Source: Burhinus oedicnemus
Lineage: Eukaryota > Chordata > Aves > Charadriiformes > Burhinidae
Direction of reading: 5' to 3'
NCBI GenBank assembly: GCA_008921705.1
Contig: VFFE01007836.1
Coordinates: forward strand, 1,433,442 to 1,497,441
Length of the DNA: 64,000 nt
Shown here: positions 35,741-49,156 of the stretch, one piece after another
How positions within the stretch are numbered: the stretch's first letter is position 1
How the letters are laid out: every line of letters starts with the position of its first letter
Made by a program: the position numbers and the translations under genes
The notes under the pieces: model-generated
Databases searched by the model: none
Told to the model about the DNA's origin: nothing
What the model saw: only the letters and a program-made list of their open reading frames with translations

Positions 35741-38700
35741 ATCCTGTACAGTCTGGGTAAATAAACCCCATGGTTACAACACTGACAGTCTTTAACAATC
35801 TTTCCTCCCTCCCCCAGTTTCCCAGCACTTATCCATAGCAAGTATTAGGGCACAGGAAGATTTAAAGATAGTATTTTGTTGTGAAAAAGGCCTCACTAAG
35901 AAGGACTGAACTGGATTTTAATACTGAAAACCAATATTGACAAGTGTGTACTATTCAAGCCTGACTACTACTGCAGCTCTTTGCTGGTGGTCTCCTGTGC
36001 AGTGAAGGTCAGAAAGAACATGGGTTCCTAACCAGGCAGAGCTGAAGCTCAAGACTGGCATTAATTTAATTATGTAAGGATAAAGTGGCTCTAGCCCCTA
36101 TTTTGGGATGTTTAATGTGATGGATGTAAATCGCTTCAGCACAGTAACTCCACTGAAATGAATGGAGCAGCCATAACTTGTAACTTCGAATGGTCTCCTG
36201 TCCTATCATTAGCAGTCAGAGTTGTTTTCAAATTTCAGATTACAGTAAAGCTGCTTCCAGTGTTTGGATGCTCAAATACTAGTAGTTTATGAAGGTGGCT
36301 ATGGATGTCTCCACATCTGTTTTCCACTGTGGTTCAGCTGGCACAGTATTGCAGCTGCTGTTTTGCAGTTTATTCCAAGAATTGTCTTTTTTTTTCCTTC
36401 TGAAGCTCTGTTCTGACAGTGCTCTCTCTGTCACAGTTCACATGGAGAAAACTTGTTGCAGGACCAGGATCTGAATTGGGACCAGTGGTCTGTGCTTATT
36501 AACAAAAATGCTTAGGGAGTGCAGATAGGTTAATTGAAGTTAGTTGTGTGTGACCAGGTTGGTTTGTCTTTAATCTCTTATGTTTAAATTTTATATGCAT
36601 GAAGACAATTAATCCTCTTAACTGCTGTAGACTTTGAATGCTTAGTAAATAAGTGGCCTCTTTAATTGATGCTATGGTGTTTGCCTGTTTAAGCCAAAAT
36701 AAAAGTAAAGAGCTACACTGGGCCTTGAGGGAATCTTCCTCAGTGTAGTAAGAGGTTCTATTATGTAAAAGGCTTAAGAGTCTTCCCAGCTCATTATTTT
36801 TATAGTACTGTCTGCTTTGCTCTTTTAAGACAATGCTTTTTTAGCATCAACAATTTTGAGATCAGAGAGCACTTCCTGAGTCAAGGCAAATTCAGCAAGA
36901 TACTTCAGCACTTGATAATCAAAGATGCGCTTCTCATGCATGCAGGTTAACACCGCTTGCTTTTTTTTTTTTAACTGAAACCCAAAAAGGTATTCCTCTC
37001 AAGTGAAGGGCTTGTTATCTTCTCAGTGTGTACAGTAAAATAATAGTCCGGAGCTTATTTCTTCGCAGAGAATCACGAAGTGCTTTACAGAATGTATATA
37101 TAGGGATTACTCACTGGCCAACCAACCAAAATACCAGTATTCTGTACCAATAAATCTGTGTAATGGTTTTAATGAGATGTGAAGAATATCTTCTTCACTT
37201 TTAATTGTCTTTAATATTTTTCAGGTAATATGTTAACACTTACTCCACTGAATGCCATGTTAGTGACAATTAACAAACACATCCTTGTTTATGCCAGGTT
37301 TCAGATCATACCCATGTTTCTTAAATCGCTGTTCAAGTGATGTTTTACTATGGCCTATACGGTGAATAGATTAGGAGCAATAAGACAGAGGGGAAGAATC
37401 CAAAATTTAGAGATAATTTTTCATACATGAGGTATGATGGAGAAAGGGGGTTTTGTCTCATTTATAATGAAATCTAAATTCAGATGAGTTTCACAATAAA
37501 TATTTTGCCAGGCTGCAAATGTCCTCGGTATTATGCCAGACAGCAGCTGAGCACAGATGAGAGTTGTTAGTGCCTGAGCTAGGCTTTTTCTGTAGGCGTC
37601 ACACTCACTCACTGCCTCAGCTTGATGCTGCATAGCTGTGCCCTGAAGTTCTCAGATCTGATCACATTTACTTATACATGTAACTGTGTTCATCTGCAAT
37701 TTGTTATTAAATTCAGTCATATTTAATAATTTTGGGAAACTAATAATCTATTTTAAGTACAGTCTGTATTTTTGAATAACTTTTCTTTGAGGCTCTTAAT
37801 TTTTAACACAACTTTTAAGGTCAGTGGTCCGACTGTGTAAATTATTAAGTACTGCTGAATTTTTTATAACTTTCCCCAGCAATGCAGACTGGATTTTCCC
37901 TTCTCTTCACAATTCCTGGATATGCAGTATGGAGGGTGATACTGTACATCCTTTGGTTTTTTATTTCAGATCATAGTTGTTAATGTGAAATCCAAGCTCT
38001 CATTTTACTAATTGTAGTAGTAATACAGAGAATATTTTGCTGCCTCACAATGTAATTGACCTTCTTCTTTAATGCGTATGAGACTGAACAATAAGCATCA
38101 TGTTCATCCCTTGGTTTGGGCTTCCTCTGTAGCAGACCTGAGGTACGGCTGTGGATCAGTTCTCAAGGCAAGGGCCAGCACTACCCCAGAACAGCACTGC
38201 TGCAGCAGAATGTCACGGTCTGTATTTCTGCTGAATCTGAACCTGAAGATACTGTCCTAGGACAGACTTGGCTCCTCTGAAATTGTGGAGCAACATGATA
38301 CCGCTCCTTTTAGGAGGATAACAGTAGAGGGAAAAATTTTGCAAGGCAGAAAGAAGTCAAGTTGAGATCCATTTGGTCTAATTGGTGAATTAATCCAAAG
38401 AAAGACACAGCCATATGAACATTTTGCTGCTAGCAAGTAGAGAGAGACATTTGCAGGGTACCTTTCAGATTGCTTTAGATTTCTGTAATGATCACGTTTA
38501 TTTTTGTCTGTTGGAGATTCCTGGTTAGAGACCCTTACCTTCTGTACATGACCCTGACAGTTTTATTTCAACATCTATGTGACTGAATCTATGGCTGTGC
38601 TGTGGCAACCCTGTGGAATGGGTACCTGCTCTATACTCTTGCTCTCCAAGCAAGCATCAACCTTTAACAAACACTTGGCAACCTGTGAGAAAACCCCTTA

Positions 38701-41700
38701 TGACTGGGTAGGCATCTTTATAGAGTATCTATGTAATATGGGGAATGAGAAGCTGCCACATGTCTCTGGGTTGTGAATTGCCTGGAGAAGTTGTCCCTCT
38801 CATCCTGACCCTCCTCCCCAAGAATCCCATGAAGACTGTTAACAAGGCACACCACAGCCACATGAGTGACGTGGAGTCCCACTGAACTGAGCTTCCTGGG
38901 CTGGCTGCACAATTTGCAGTCTGTATTACTTTCCTCTTCATAATTCTTGACTGGAAGAAATTAGCAACTGTGGGTGCTGCCAGCTTCTTTTTTTTTTTAT
39001 TTATTGGAAGTGCAGTGGTTCTTATCCTTCCTTTGCCACTTCCACGGAGACTTAATGGGTTTACCTGGTAATAGCATATTGTGATGGGTACACAGGATAT
39101 TGATTATTTGTGGAGGGTATAAACACACTGCCAGTCACTTGCTGTAGCAATGAAACTTGTAAGTCACAATGAGCTAAAATTTTCCTTGTGCAAAATACTC
39201 AACTGGACTAGCTTATGCTCACGGGAATTGAGAACTATCCCTTCTGGTTCTTTAGTGTCTGTTTCCTTGCACGGATTGGAAATGTTTGTCTTTAAAGCAG
39301 TAACTCTGCTAGATAAACTGTAGCTTTAGTAAGTTGTCTAAATTTGGAGGCTTGTTTCACTTTCCCACAAGCACATGTCTGGAACAGTTCAAATAGCTCT
39401 CAGTTGGAGACCACCATTAGAGGGTTTGGTGTCTGCTTCCCCCCCCCGTGGGTCTATTTTAACATTGTGCCTACATCACCCCGTAGCCAAAAAGTAAAAA
39501 TGCAGTTGACTAATTGCAAGCATTTAAATTCAAATGTGAATTCAAATCTTTGCAACCATGACATCATTTTTGTTTGGGGTCAGCCTTTGGTTGCTTGCTG
39601 CCCCTATTAATAAAAATCAGTGCAATGTGTTCCTATCAATGACAGTCACGTCAGCTGCATAACCAGCAGCTGTAAAAGAAGCTATAAAACAAAAATACCA
39701 TTCACTAGATTTTCAAAAAACAAAGATTAGTCCCCCACCAGGAAAAAGTTGCCACAATCTTTCCACCAAGCACTTGTCTTCCGTGACTTGTCTAAATGTA
39801 GAAATTTTGGTGATATAAATATTTTATCTATCCCGTGACACTCCGTGAGTAAAGGAAATGTGACCATTTTTGTTCTGTGATTAATTTTAGCCATCTTAAC
39901 ACCTTGTTTGCTCTTTTCCTGACAAAAAAAGAAAGAAAGAGTATCTGTTTCTTTTACTTCAAAGTGCTGGAGTCAGAGGAGATTCTCTTCCTGAATCCTT
40001 TTAATTCTAGCATTATCAAGGCATTTTGTAAATTTGCCTAAATTCCTTGAGTTTCATTCTTGCTGTAAGGAATACTTTCAAGTAGTGCCTGGATGTACCT
40101 TATGATTTCAAAACCACAATTCTATACATAAGGAATCTTAGGGAAAGAAATAGAAATTAAGAACAACTTAAAATGTAGAGAATACATACCAAGATAAATG
40201 AGTCTATGCATGGGATGCTGCTCATGCTTAACTCTACAACAGGTATATACCAACAGATGCCACAGTCTTCAAAACAGCAATTCAAATACAAAACAGGGAT
40301 TTCCTTTGCATTTTGCTTGTCTGTTAACAAGAAGCGTAATTTTATGCTGATGGAATCGGGCAACATGTAATGTTTTCTGATGCTGCTGGGTGTGCGTGCA
40401 GACTGAAGTGACCACCCACTATATGTCTTGCAATGCCTAGTCTTCTGAAGCATCTCTGCCTTTTCAAGCTGAGCTACCTTGTGCTGTTGCTGATCCAATG
40501 CAAGCTATAAATGTTCAGCATTTCTGGAAATCAGACACAGGTTGTCTCAAGTTGGGTGCCCCAAATCTTCAGAAAATGCTGCTAATTAGGCATTTTGCTG
40601 GAGGGCGCTCTCTGAAACCACCATGAGATAGGGTTACTGTGATTGAAGTCCCTTCTACTTTGGCATCTAATTTCAAAATGAGTGACAATAAACACAGTGC
40701 CTGATCAAAAGACATGCAAAGCATGGGGTCCCCTCCTGCTGCATATTTATATGTTGCAATGTGTTATAAATACATTTAACTCAGTAGAAACCATTGTAGT
40801 TTATATAAATCAGCTGTTACTGAAGAGCTAGCCAGTTCATTAGTGTGTGTGCTTCTGCATATGTGCTGGGCTGCTGGAGGGAGAGAGTTTCTGGAGCATC
40901 AGACCTGTGATGGTCCTCTTGCATTCTTTTTCCATTCAAAGGTATCAGCAGTTAATTAATGAAAGCTATGCAATAGGTTTTGCAAATAAAATACCCAAAT
41001 CTTTGTTGTTTAAAAATACCTTTAAATCAGTTACAACACAAGAAGAGAAATAGATATGAAATGTGGGTGACCTGGGGAAAACATCTCTACCTTTCAGAAA
41101 TAGGTGGTCCCTCCTTTTAATGTCTTTGTGGAACATTTTGTGTCAATGTTGAAGAAGGAAGCTTTGTGGCTTTATATAAATCAACATGCCTATGTCTGGA
41201 GAAAATAGGGCCCAGTGATTTGCATGTGGTTTTACTTCGTAGAGAAATATTATTGCATTGTGAGAGGAGAACCATGAGGCTTTATTTGCCCTCCTTGGCA
41301 TTAGGACCACTGCCACGATGTGGAACAGAGAAACTTCTCCTTGGACTGAGTAAAATATCCATATATGACACAGTTTTATTTGAGCCGTATAAGAGACAGA
41401 ATTGTACTGTTGGAACTAGCTATGCATTTTAATTCTCTTGTATGCCTGTGAGAACAAAACTGGGAAAGTCTAGAACGTATGTAAGCCAACTATATATATA
41501 AAAGATAATTTCATCTGTCATCTACTGTATAGTAATGTGTTACAGTCCACTGAAAGCACTGACCAAATATGTCTCTAACATTAGCAGGCTTCCTGGAAGG
41601 GGCTGGGGGTGGGGGAAAGAAGCAAGAATATGTATGTAATTTTCCAAATGCAGAAATACCCCTTTTCTTTTGAATGTGTTAGTTTCTCCTCTGTATAGCT

Positions 41701-42806
41701 ATTTATTTGTCCAAGGCACACCAATACTTTTTTCTTTTTGTGAAGTTAAATGTTAATGGTGGGAAAATACCTGTCAAAATGGAGAATTTACTTCTTTAGG
41801 GGGATGGTGGTAAGGGGAAGGAATACTCTTTCTCACCATCTGTTTTCCCTAGGAGGTGGCCCACGTGGAAAATTGCATGTGTAAGTGTAAAGTCAACTGC
41901 TAATGAGCCACTGGGGGCAGTCTTGGAGTAGGAATAGTAAGTCTTATCAGTCTCCTGCTCGTTGTGCTTTATGGACATTAACGTTTGCAATATTCCATGA
42001 GTTGGTGAAACGTTGTTATGCAAGTATTAGTCCCTTTTATATATTGGCAACAGAGACTAGAAACAACATGATTTTCTCACAGTCATAGGGAAAGTCACTG
42101 CTGGAACTCGGTGCGACTCTTAGGGAAACCTGTTTGCCTGTCCTGCATTCACAGATGATCAAGGTGATCCTTCCGAGTGTTTTCTCAGCGTATCTGTGTA
42201 GTGTGAGACCAGCTTACTGTGTGTGCAACACATTGCACCTCTGCAGTAAGCTGCTCTGGCAACCATCTGGAGAACTACGAAAAGAAGCACCCCCTGAGCA
42301 AGGCTCTCAAGCGCATATTTAACTTCAAGCCCATTGGACCTTTGTTTTAGGTGGGACTGTTGTCCTGTTTAAAATAGCTTACAGATCTAAGCACCTTGTT
42401 GAAGCAAGGTATAGTCATAGGCAAGAAACTCTGAAAATCCAGCTTTAACAAAGCTGCCATAAAGAAGTTTGCACCTCTGCAGAAGTACAGAGCCAGAGGG
42501 CAGCTGCTGCCTCTGTGCCTCATTATCAAGAGTTGTGTGTTGGCTCGGGAGGTAGCACGGATCCGCTAAACCAGAGAATCTGTAGACGTACATAATTATC
42601 AGCTTCCACTGAGCCCTGATTTGGACACCTGGTTCTCTTTCTAGCTGGAGAACTAGCATGTCGATAATAGCTGCTCGTTTTACGGAAGAGAAGTGAAGCC
42701 TGGAGCAGAAAAAGTAGTTCCTAATGGTAATATTTGTGAAAGTCTGGTGGAATGTGGCCGGGAGTTGTCGCGGTCACGGACAACATAGCAGGATATTATT
42801 TGTGGG
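35741..42806. other. Non-coding stretch
   Basis: Seven kilobases with T runs (36961-36972, 38989-38998) and no supported exon. The segment around 42050-42115 (CTCACAGTCATAGGGAAAGTC...GGAACTCGG) faintly resembles an inverted MIR but is too short to call. Nothing else supported. Confidence 0.5.
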
Positions 42807-42829
42807 AAAATGTGAGCAGCTCACATTTT
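42807..42829. repeat. Perfect 11-bp inverted repeat around one base
   Basis: AAAATGTGAGC, A, GCTCACATTTT. A 23-bp near-perfect palindrome, suitable for a dimeric DNA-binding protein or a cruciform. No factor is assigned. Confidence 0.8.
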
Positions 42830-44639
42830 TTGTGTTGTTTACTGACTCAGATAAATTAGATTAGTCTGATGGAATAGATAAATTAGTGTGGCTCCAAGTG
42901 TTTAAGTTTTTGAAAGTGTTTACTCTCTGCTCATTTTGTTTAGTTACACTCTCTAGAAGATAACAAGATTGACCTAAACTGCATATATCTAGTAATTTTC
43001 AGCTGGTTTGGTCTGTGGGCTTTGTTTATTTAATGTCCCTGCTGCACTGTTCTTAATAATTTTATGTATGTCATGATCTCAAAAAAAGATTAGCAGACTC
43101 TTTGTTGAGTATGATAAAGAGAATATTTTTGTTCAGAAGTGTGTGATGAGATGCATTGTGTAGAGAGTATTTTCTCACGTTAGGCAGCTGCCTAGTGGAT
43201 TAAATTCTGTTGCAGAGCCTTGATCAGATGTTTTCCATGTCAAGCTGAAGGGTTGGTGGCATCAGTGCTCACTAAATAAGTAAATCCTAAAGTGTTTAAT
43301 GCAACCCTGAAATAACAGTTTGGGATAGTGATAGTTTAAATGTAGGTAGGATGGGGAAAAGGACCCTGAGCAGGAGGAAGTTTTGACAGCAAAGAATGTG
43401 CCAAGGAGCAGTGTGCTTTGTTTATATATTCCCTTTTTGTTATAGATTTCTCATCCTCAGCAGATGAAAGGAGGTTGTGTTTTCTCTGTTTTAAACACAG
43501 TGATACTATATGAAGAAACTTCTTACCCACACACTGATTTAATGAATCTGTAATTTTAGGCTTGTCTATTTGGAGAGAAGGGATTTTCCAACGTTTCCTA
43601 AAGAGAGTTTCTGAAAAGCAATAACTATAATATTAAAAACCTCTAAGTCACCTTTTTCTCCTCACAGGAAATAACACAGCTTTCCTTGCATCTCTAGCAG
43701 TATTTAATTATACCCAAATTCTTACACAATGACAAATGGCAGGTTGTCTCAGTGGTAGAAGATTTGAATTTTTAGATGTGAAATGCAGATTGTGTGGGTC
43801 CTGGATTATCGGGGCTTTGCCTGTGTGTTAGGGCTCTGACAGATTTTTCCACTCTCCTTTGTACCGTAGAAGACACCAAAAGAAATGCTGCGAAGAGATG
43901 TGAAGTTAGCAGCGTGTCTATGTTTGTTACGTGCTCCTGACCATGACATCTTGGCCTGATTTATTGTTTGACACTCCAGTCCCCCATGCGGGGAGCATGC
44001 TGGGTGGAAAGTGGGGGTAGATACAGATTTATTTACAGAAAGCTTCCTTCTTCCTTCTGTTCTTTTTCCTACCTCGGTGACTGGATGCAGAACCTTCTTC
44101 ATGATGGAAAGATCTTTGTGTCTTGGTCTGGGTTTCTTTTTGGACATCCCCCAGTCAAGAGTCCTTTTTGCAAGTAGCTGCCAAAGAAAGGAGGATTTGC
44201 TGACCGGAGCGTTTTTTGGCAGCAGGGTTAGAGGCAGGTTATTGCCACAGTAGAGAGTTGTTTGCAACTTGGGTCCCCAATTCTGAGCTTTGCAGGTATC
44301 GTCTCAGCATGGCACCAAAAAATTGCAAGGCATAACCTCTTCAGAGTGTTAATGGTTTGGATCTGGCAATCTATTTTATCGCCCAGAGCAAGCCCTTGAG
44401 AGCAGTGCTGGAGGTCCAGCTCATGCTTTCTCTGTGGCAACCCACAAGTCCTTGGTGGCTCAGAACAGTTGTACCAGAGCTCGCTGTGCCGTGGAGGACA
44501 TCTCATCACAGGATTGACCCGTCCTACATAGCAAGGTAAAATAAACTGTTTGGGGCCATTCTGCAGCAGAGAATGCCACCTGCATTAGCTCTCTGGTTGG
44601 TTGGTTTGTGCTGAGGGACTGCATGTCCTAGCCCTGCAG
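42830..44639. other. Non-coding stretch before the second GC island
   Basis: Holds a 153-codon minus-strand open frame (complement of 43806-44267) with no recognisable features and no splice support, which I treat as chance. A donor-like CAAG/GTAAAA lies at 44532-44540 just upstream of the GC island, without a matching exon. Confidence 0.45.
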
Positions 44640-45080
44640 CAGGGTCTCAGCATCAGCTTTTAGCTTCTGCCCCCCGGGTTCGGGGGCGCAGGGAAGGGAG
44701 CGCGGGCAGGGCAGGCAGGGCAGACCTGCTGTCCCCCTGGTTCCCGTTACCCGCCAGCTCCTCCCTAGAGCAACGCACTTTGCAGTGCTTGCCGCCAGTG
44801 AATGTCCCCCCACCCCCAAATCGCAACTTTTGCTTGAGAAGAAGCAATTTTACATTAAAGTATCGGGTGTTTTCCCCTGGAAGTCACCGGTGCCCGGGCG
44901 CTGGGGTGCGGAGGAGCGGTGGGGCGGGGAGGGCCGGTAGCGGCGGGGCCGGCTGGTGGCGCCAGGTGGCGCCAGGAAACTGCGCAAATTTCTCCCGGTT
45001 TGGGTTTTTCTCCCCCCCGCCCCCCCGTTTGATTATCAGTTTCACTGAGCGAATTCAACCGCCCTGTTTCGAAATAGAAG
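44640..45080. promoter_or_regulatory. Second GC/CpG-rich island
   Basis: A sharp G+C and CpG peak in AT-rich surroundings. It contains GC boxes (GGTGGGGCGGGGAGG near 44919-44934), GGCGGGGCCGG, and a duplicated TGGCGCCAGG with a CTCF-like site (44957-44972). No consensus TATA box and no clear splice donor on either strand. A 156-codon plus-strand frame crosses it, but Pro- and Gly-rich content suggests a by-product of G+C. It could be an alternative promoter, a non-coding RNA promoter or a regulatory island inside the long intron. Confidence 0.5.
44957..44972 (+). promoter_or_regulatory. CTCF-like site
   Basis: TGGCGCCAGGTGGCGC fits the CTCF core pattern (YRCCASYAGRKGGCRS) at 14 of 16 positions, including the whole AGGTGGCGC half. 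A second TGGCGCCAGG half overlaps downstream. Match by eye only. Confidence 0.45.
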
Positions 45081-47403
45081 CATTTCAAGACGGTCTAACC
45101 TTCCCTCAGCTGAAACTGGCGGTGCCTGACTGCTTGGCAGACACCAGGACCAGCTCTGTGGGTGCTTTTTATAGTCATGATTTGAAAAATAAAATAATAT
45201 ATATGGGGGGGAAAAAAGTCACCACCCCATTAAAGCATTTTTTGTTGTAACTGCTGGTAAATGTGAATGCCTGCACAGATTGAGGCTGACTGAAACTCTA
45301 ATAATTATACTGCAAGAATATTTTTGATGGATTTTCAACAGCTCCAGAGTTCCTGTCAGCATCACTGTGTGGCTTTTTAAAGTTCTTTCCTTTAATGGGT
45401 CCCAGGACCCATGAAAACATTAAGGTCAGTTTAGTACCAGACTCTTCCCAAGTAATTAGCAGGTAGAATTACCTGGTAGCAGTCAGTGTTTTCTGCTGTA
45501 ATCCATCCACAGAAACTGCAGCAGAGTAATTGCTATCTCTGGCGGCCCTGCAAACATGTCTAATTTAATGTGGCAACAGGGATTTTTCTCTCTGTTTTTT
45601 CATTCCCGATGCCAGGCTGTGAATTTTCCTTTCAGAAGGCCAGACTCAAAGTGAGATGGATATATTGAACATGTGGATTTCAAGGAAATGTTTTTCCCGG
45701 CAACTGTAAAAGTGTAAAAGCATTCAGAGCTCGTTCTCCTCTCCACATGACTTTTCAACAGGTTAAATAAATGTGTGTAGCAGTCAGATATTCAGCTATG
45801 TGATCCACAGTTACTGGGGCAGATAAATGCTAAGCTGACCGTGGTGTCTCCATGCCAGCAGTGCAGTGTTTCAGTCCTCCTGGCTTCTTTGGGGGTGTTC
45901 TGGTGTTCTCTGATGCTGACTCGATATCAGCTACTGGTGAGACTCATGTAGCTTTTTAGTCTCCCCTCAGTCAACATTTGACAGTTGTGAAGGAACAGAT
46001 GGGCTCGGATCTGCTCCAAGATCAGATGTGGAGTGAGGGTATTTACAGGAGACTCCACAGGAGGGTTTTGCACCAACAGGTTCTCTGTCCTGGCTGCCTC
46101 CCTGAGTGTACTTCTGTGGCTGTGTTGAGGAGCAGTGCTGGGTCAGAGGGCTGCAATTTTCTTAACTGCCTCAGTTGTCTAAATGCCACTTTCTCAAGTG
46201 TTACATTGCAGGGGCTGTGAGTTTTTGTTCTGTATCGAAAAACCAGCATCCTATTCTGCATGAGGGAAAGCATATATTCTAATGATAAAAGGGGTCATTC
46301 CTAAAAGGCAGATAGAGATATACGCGTTATATATTCTCTACAGATCTATAAACAGTCCTTTGAGTCCATTCACATCACACTGTGAGTCACTGATGTTTCC
46401 TATTTAGTTTTCAGTGAAGACCCCAGCATCTCGGTTGTAAAGGAAAAATAAAAATAAAATAAACTCATTGTGAACAAACCCATTGGGCATGTTTCTAAGA
46501 GTTCTGGATACACAACATACAATATTCTTAGTTATTAAAGGAGAGGATCCCTGAGAATCAGAGTTGCATTGTGTCAGGGACTATAAGCATACAGAATAAA
46601 ATGATCCTTTCTGAGAGCATGAGCAAAACCTGATCCTTGGGTGACCTAACTGGCATTGCTAAGCTGGAGGCAGCAGACCCATATTAACTTAGCCACTTGA
46701 TAGTATGATCTTCTCTTCCTTTGTGTTTAAAAAAGTCCCTTTTGAAAGAGTAATTAGCATAGATTTGAAACACTAGAGGACTGTGGTGTGCTACTCAAGG
46801 TCTTGTGTTTTTCTTTCCTTAATTTGAATTTCCCAACTTTAAAATGGAACCTTTGAAATTTAGAATACTGGTTCCAGTAGCTAGGACTCACATATATAAA
46901 TGCTGCAATTATGGTGTAAATGGATATCAAGATTAAATAACTGTGGCACTATAGTGAACATGAACAGCATAATTTTATTAATGAATTAAGACTATAATTT
47001 CATACAAAACTAGATCTTATGTCAGCTGAAAGATTCTACTGCTTTAAATGAAAACAAAATTGCTTGTCCTCAATAGCTACATCTTTAATATAAAAATTAT
47101 TTGTATTTTTTATTTTGGGGCCTTAAATTTATGCAATATAGTAATGCTTCAATGTGGGACTTTTCAGAAGGAAGACCTAGGAGTTTTATAGAGAACTCAA
47201 TCCAAACTGCCTCTCTATTCAGCAGATTAAAAATTGAGGTCCTTCTCTGGTTTAAATGGCAGTCAGAAAATCCACAGGTAATCCCTGTAACTTTTCATAT
47301 AAATTTGATAACAAAAGAAAGTGTGCTGCCAGTATCTCTATAACATAACTAAGCTTCATTGCATAACTCAAACCATGATGGAGATTTTGACATGCTCAGT
47401 GGC
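45081..47403. other. Non-coding stretch
   Basis: No exon or named repeat. Donor-like CTGGTGAG near 45930 has no partner. Nothing else supported. Confidence 0.5.
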
Positions 47404-47527
47404 AATCTGACAGATGTGTCATAGCGTCTAATCCCCCAAAGCCCCAAAGCTCTTTGAAAATGGGTGTTTCTGAAAGACCGGATTGGAAAACATGCTGCTT
47501 TTTTATTAAGCTTTTTCTCTCAGTGCT
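47404..47527. repeat. Dispersed ~120-bp repeat, copy 2 of 2
   Basis: Begins AATCTGACAGATGTGTCATA and ends near CTCAGTGCTTG. Same orientation and register as 29767-29890. Conserved blocks include the palindromic TGACAGATGTGTCA core, TCTAATCCC, CCAAAG and CATGCTGCT(C/T)TTTTATT. Flanks on both sides are unrelated, so this is a bounded element and not part of a larger duplication. Confidence 0.75.
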
Positions 47528-48124
47528 TGTATTTATTACAGCGTCATCTTGTTGCCAGGCTGACTGTATAGATATGCATTAACTAGGCTGGCAATTCTGC
47601 TTTGTTAGCAAAGAGGTAAAATGTATATAATTATGTATATTTAAACTATATTTTATATAAATATATAAAAATGTAATTGTTTTTGGTTACAGTTTGAAAA
47701 TATTGAAGTTGGGACTTTATGGCTATTTTATCCCACATGTTCCTGTTCTGTACAGATGTACCTCTGGTGTATCCCAGCCTCAATATTTCTGGCATTTAAA
47801 AAAAAAAAGAGTTAACATTACTATGGATCTGTGATAAGTTCAGAAAGTATTCTGGAGCAGTATTTGAAATGCCATTTGTAGGGAGGAAAATAAACTGTGT
47901 GCTTGAAAGTGATTTTGACAAAATGACCCCTAAATTTAAATGCAGACAGCGTCTCTCGTCATGGGATTTGCCAGCATATCTCTAGGCCAGACTCGTGGGA
48001 GACTGAAAGGAGGTTTCATTGCAACATCACCATGTCCTATAGATTGTGCTCAGTGGCGTCTCTGTTATTTGGATGACATCCACAGTTGGTAAAAAGAGAA
48101 AATTGGGCCAGTTTACATTCTGTT

Positions 48125-48270
48125 ACAGAGCAGCTTCCTGGATGACAGAATAATTTCCAATCAAAGTGCCCTGGATTACTCCCTGCTGTGAGCTAATAGG
48201 GTGCTAATTAGCATATTTCATTTATTTACTTAACTGGGATAAAAACAATTGGGCACAGGTCCCATATACA
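48125..48270. promoter_or_regulatory. Candidate conserved enhancer with homeodomain palindrome
   Basis: Contains the perfect palindrome GCTAATTAGC (48203-48212, paired TAAT homeodomain sites), followed by a TTTATTTAC forkhead-like site and AACAATTGG, a SOX-like site. Dense, well-formed sites and lack of low-complexity sequence suggest an enhancer. Conservation was not tested. Confidence 0.3.
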
Positions 48271-49156
48271 ATGGTTTCCTGGGGAAGCTGCAAACTGCTG
48301 TAAGTGTAACCGTGCTGCATTAAAAAGATATAAGCTCACATAAACATAATGTGCAGACTGAACACAAACTGATATGGCTGTCCAATCGCCTCATACACTG
48401 AAAGCGGTTTAGAACATTAAATAAAGCTGTATTTCTGTTTCCTTCAAGTCTTTAAGTGGGCTAAATGAAATTAGAGCAGCACTTTTCCAATCTTTGCAGG
48501 TCCACTGGTGACAGTACTGAACAAGTGCTGTGCTGTGGACAGCATCATGCTTTGCCTTGTGCTCTCTCTTGCATTCACTGTTGCCTTAATATCTCATGAC
48601 TATGAACAGTACTGAAGGCTTTTGCAAGTACTGGATTACCCATAAAACATGGGTTGGGAATTGTTGTCCTGCAACTTTTTTCCGACTTTCTCCAGTGCGT
48701 TCCCAGGGTGGGGCACGCCTGCCCGGCACATTGTGCTATTCTTGAAGATCTTTGTAGTTGCAGAAATGTTGAAAGTGCCATTTGTTTATTCCTCATGCCC
48801 AGCCTCCCCATGCTCCCAGTTTCGTGCATGTTGTAAAACTTAGAAAATTTCAAGCACCAAACTTAGTGGTTCATCTGGGGAAAGTTTGAATGTATTTTCT
48901 ATGAGTTTGTAGAGGATGAGACAGGGACGAAAACTCTCCTGCTTCGTTGAACAAAGGTCTCTTTCCAAACTGTTTGACATTTTAAAACACATCTTTGCAT
49001 TTTTATATCTTAAGCAAGAGTTTTACTTAGGATGAAATTCCTTATCCATTTTGATTCACATTCTGCTTAGTTATGAAAATCTGGATTTGCCCTAAGGCAC
49101 TATAATATCTCTCTGCATCTGGGAGGCAAGTTCATTAAATGAAATGGAGAGATTTT

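Noticed and set aside
42050..42115. Possible inverted MIR fragment
   Set aside because: Only one short block resembles the consensus; too weak to annotate.
43806..44267. 153-codon minus-strand open frame, the longest outside CR1 and the GC island
   Set aside because: No recognisable family, no splice or promoter support, and ordinary chance length in moderately G+C-rich sequence.
44780..45250. 156-codon plus-strand frame through the second GC island
   Set aside because: Pro/Gly/Arg-rich content follows from G+C. It runs unchanged from CpG island into AT-rich DNA with no donor or protein resemblance.
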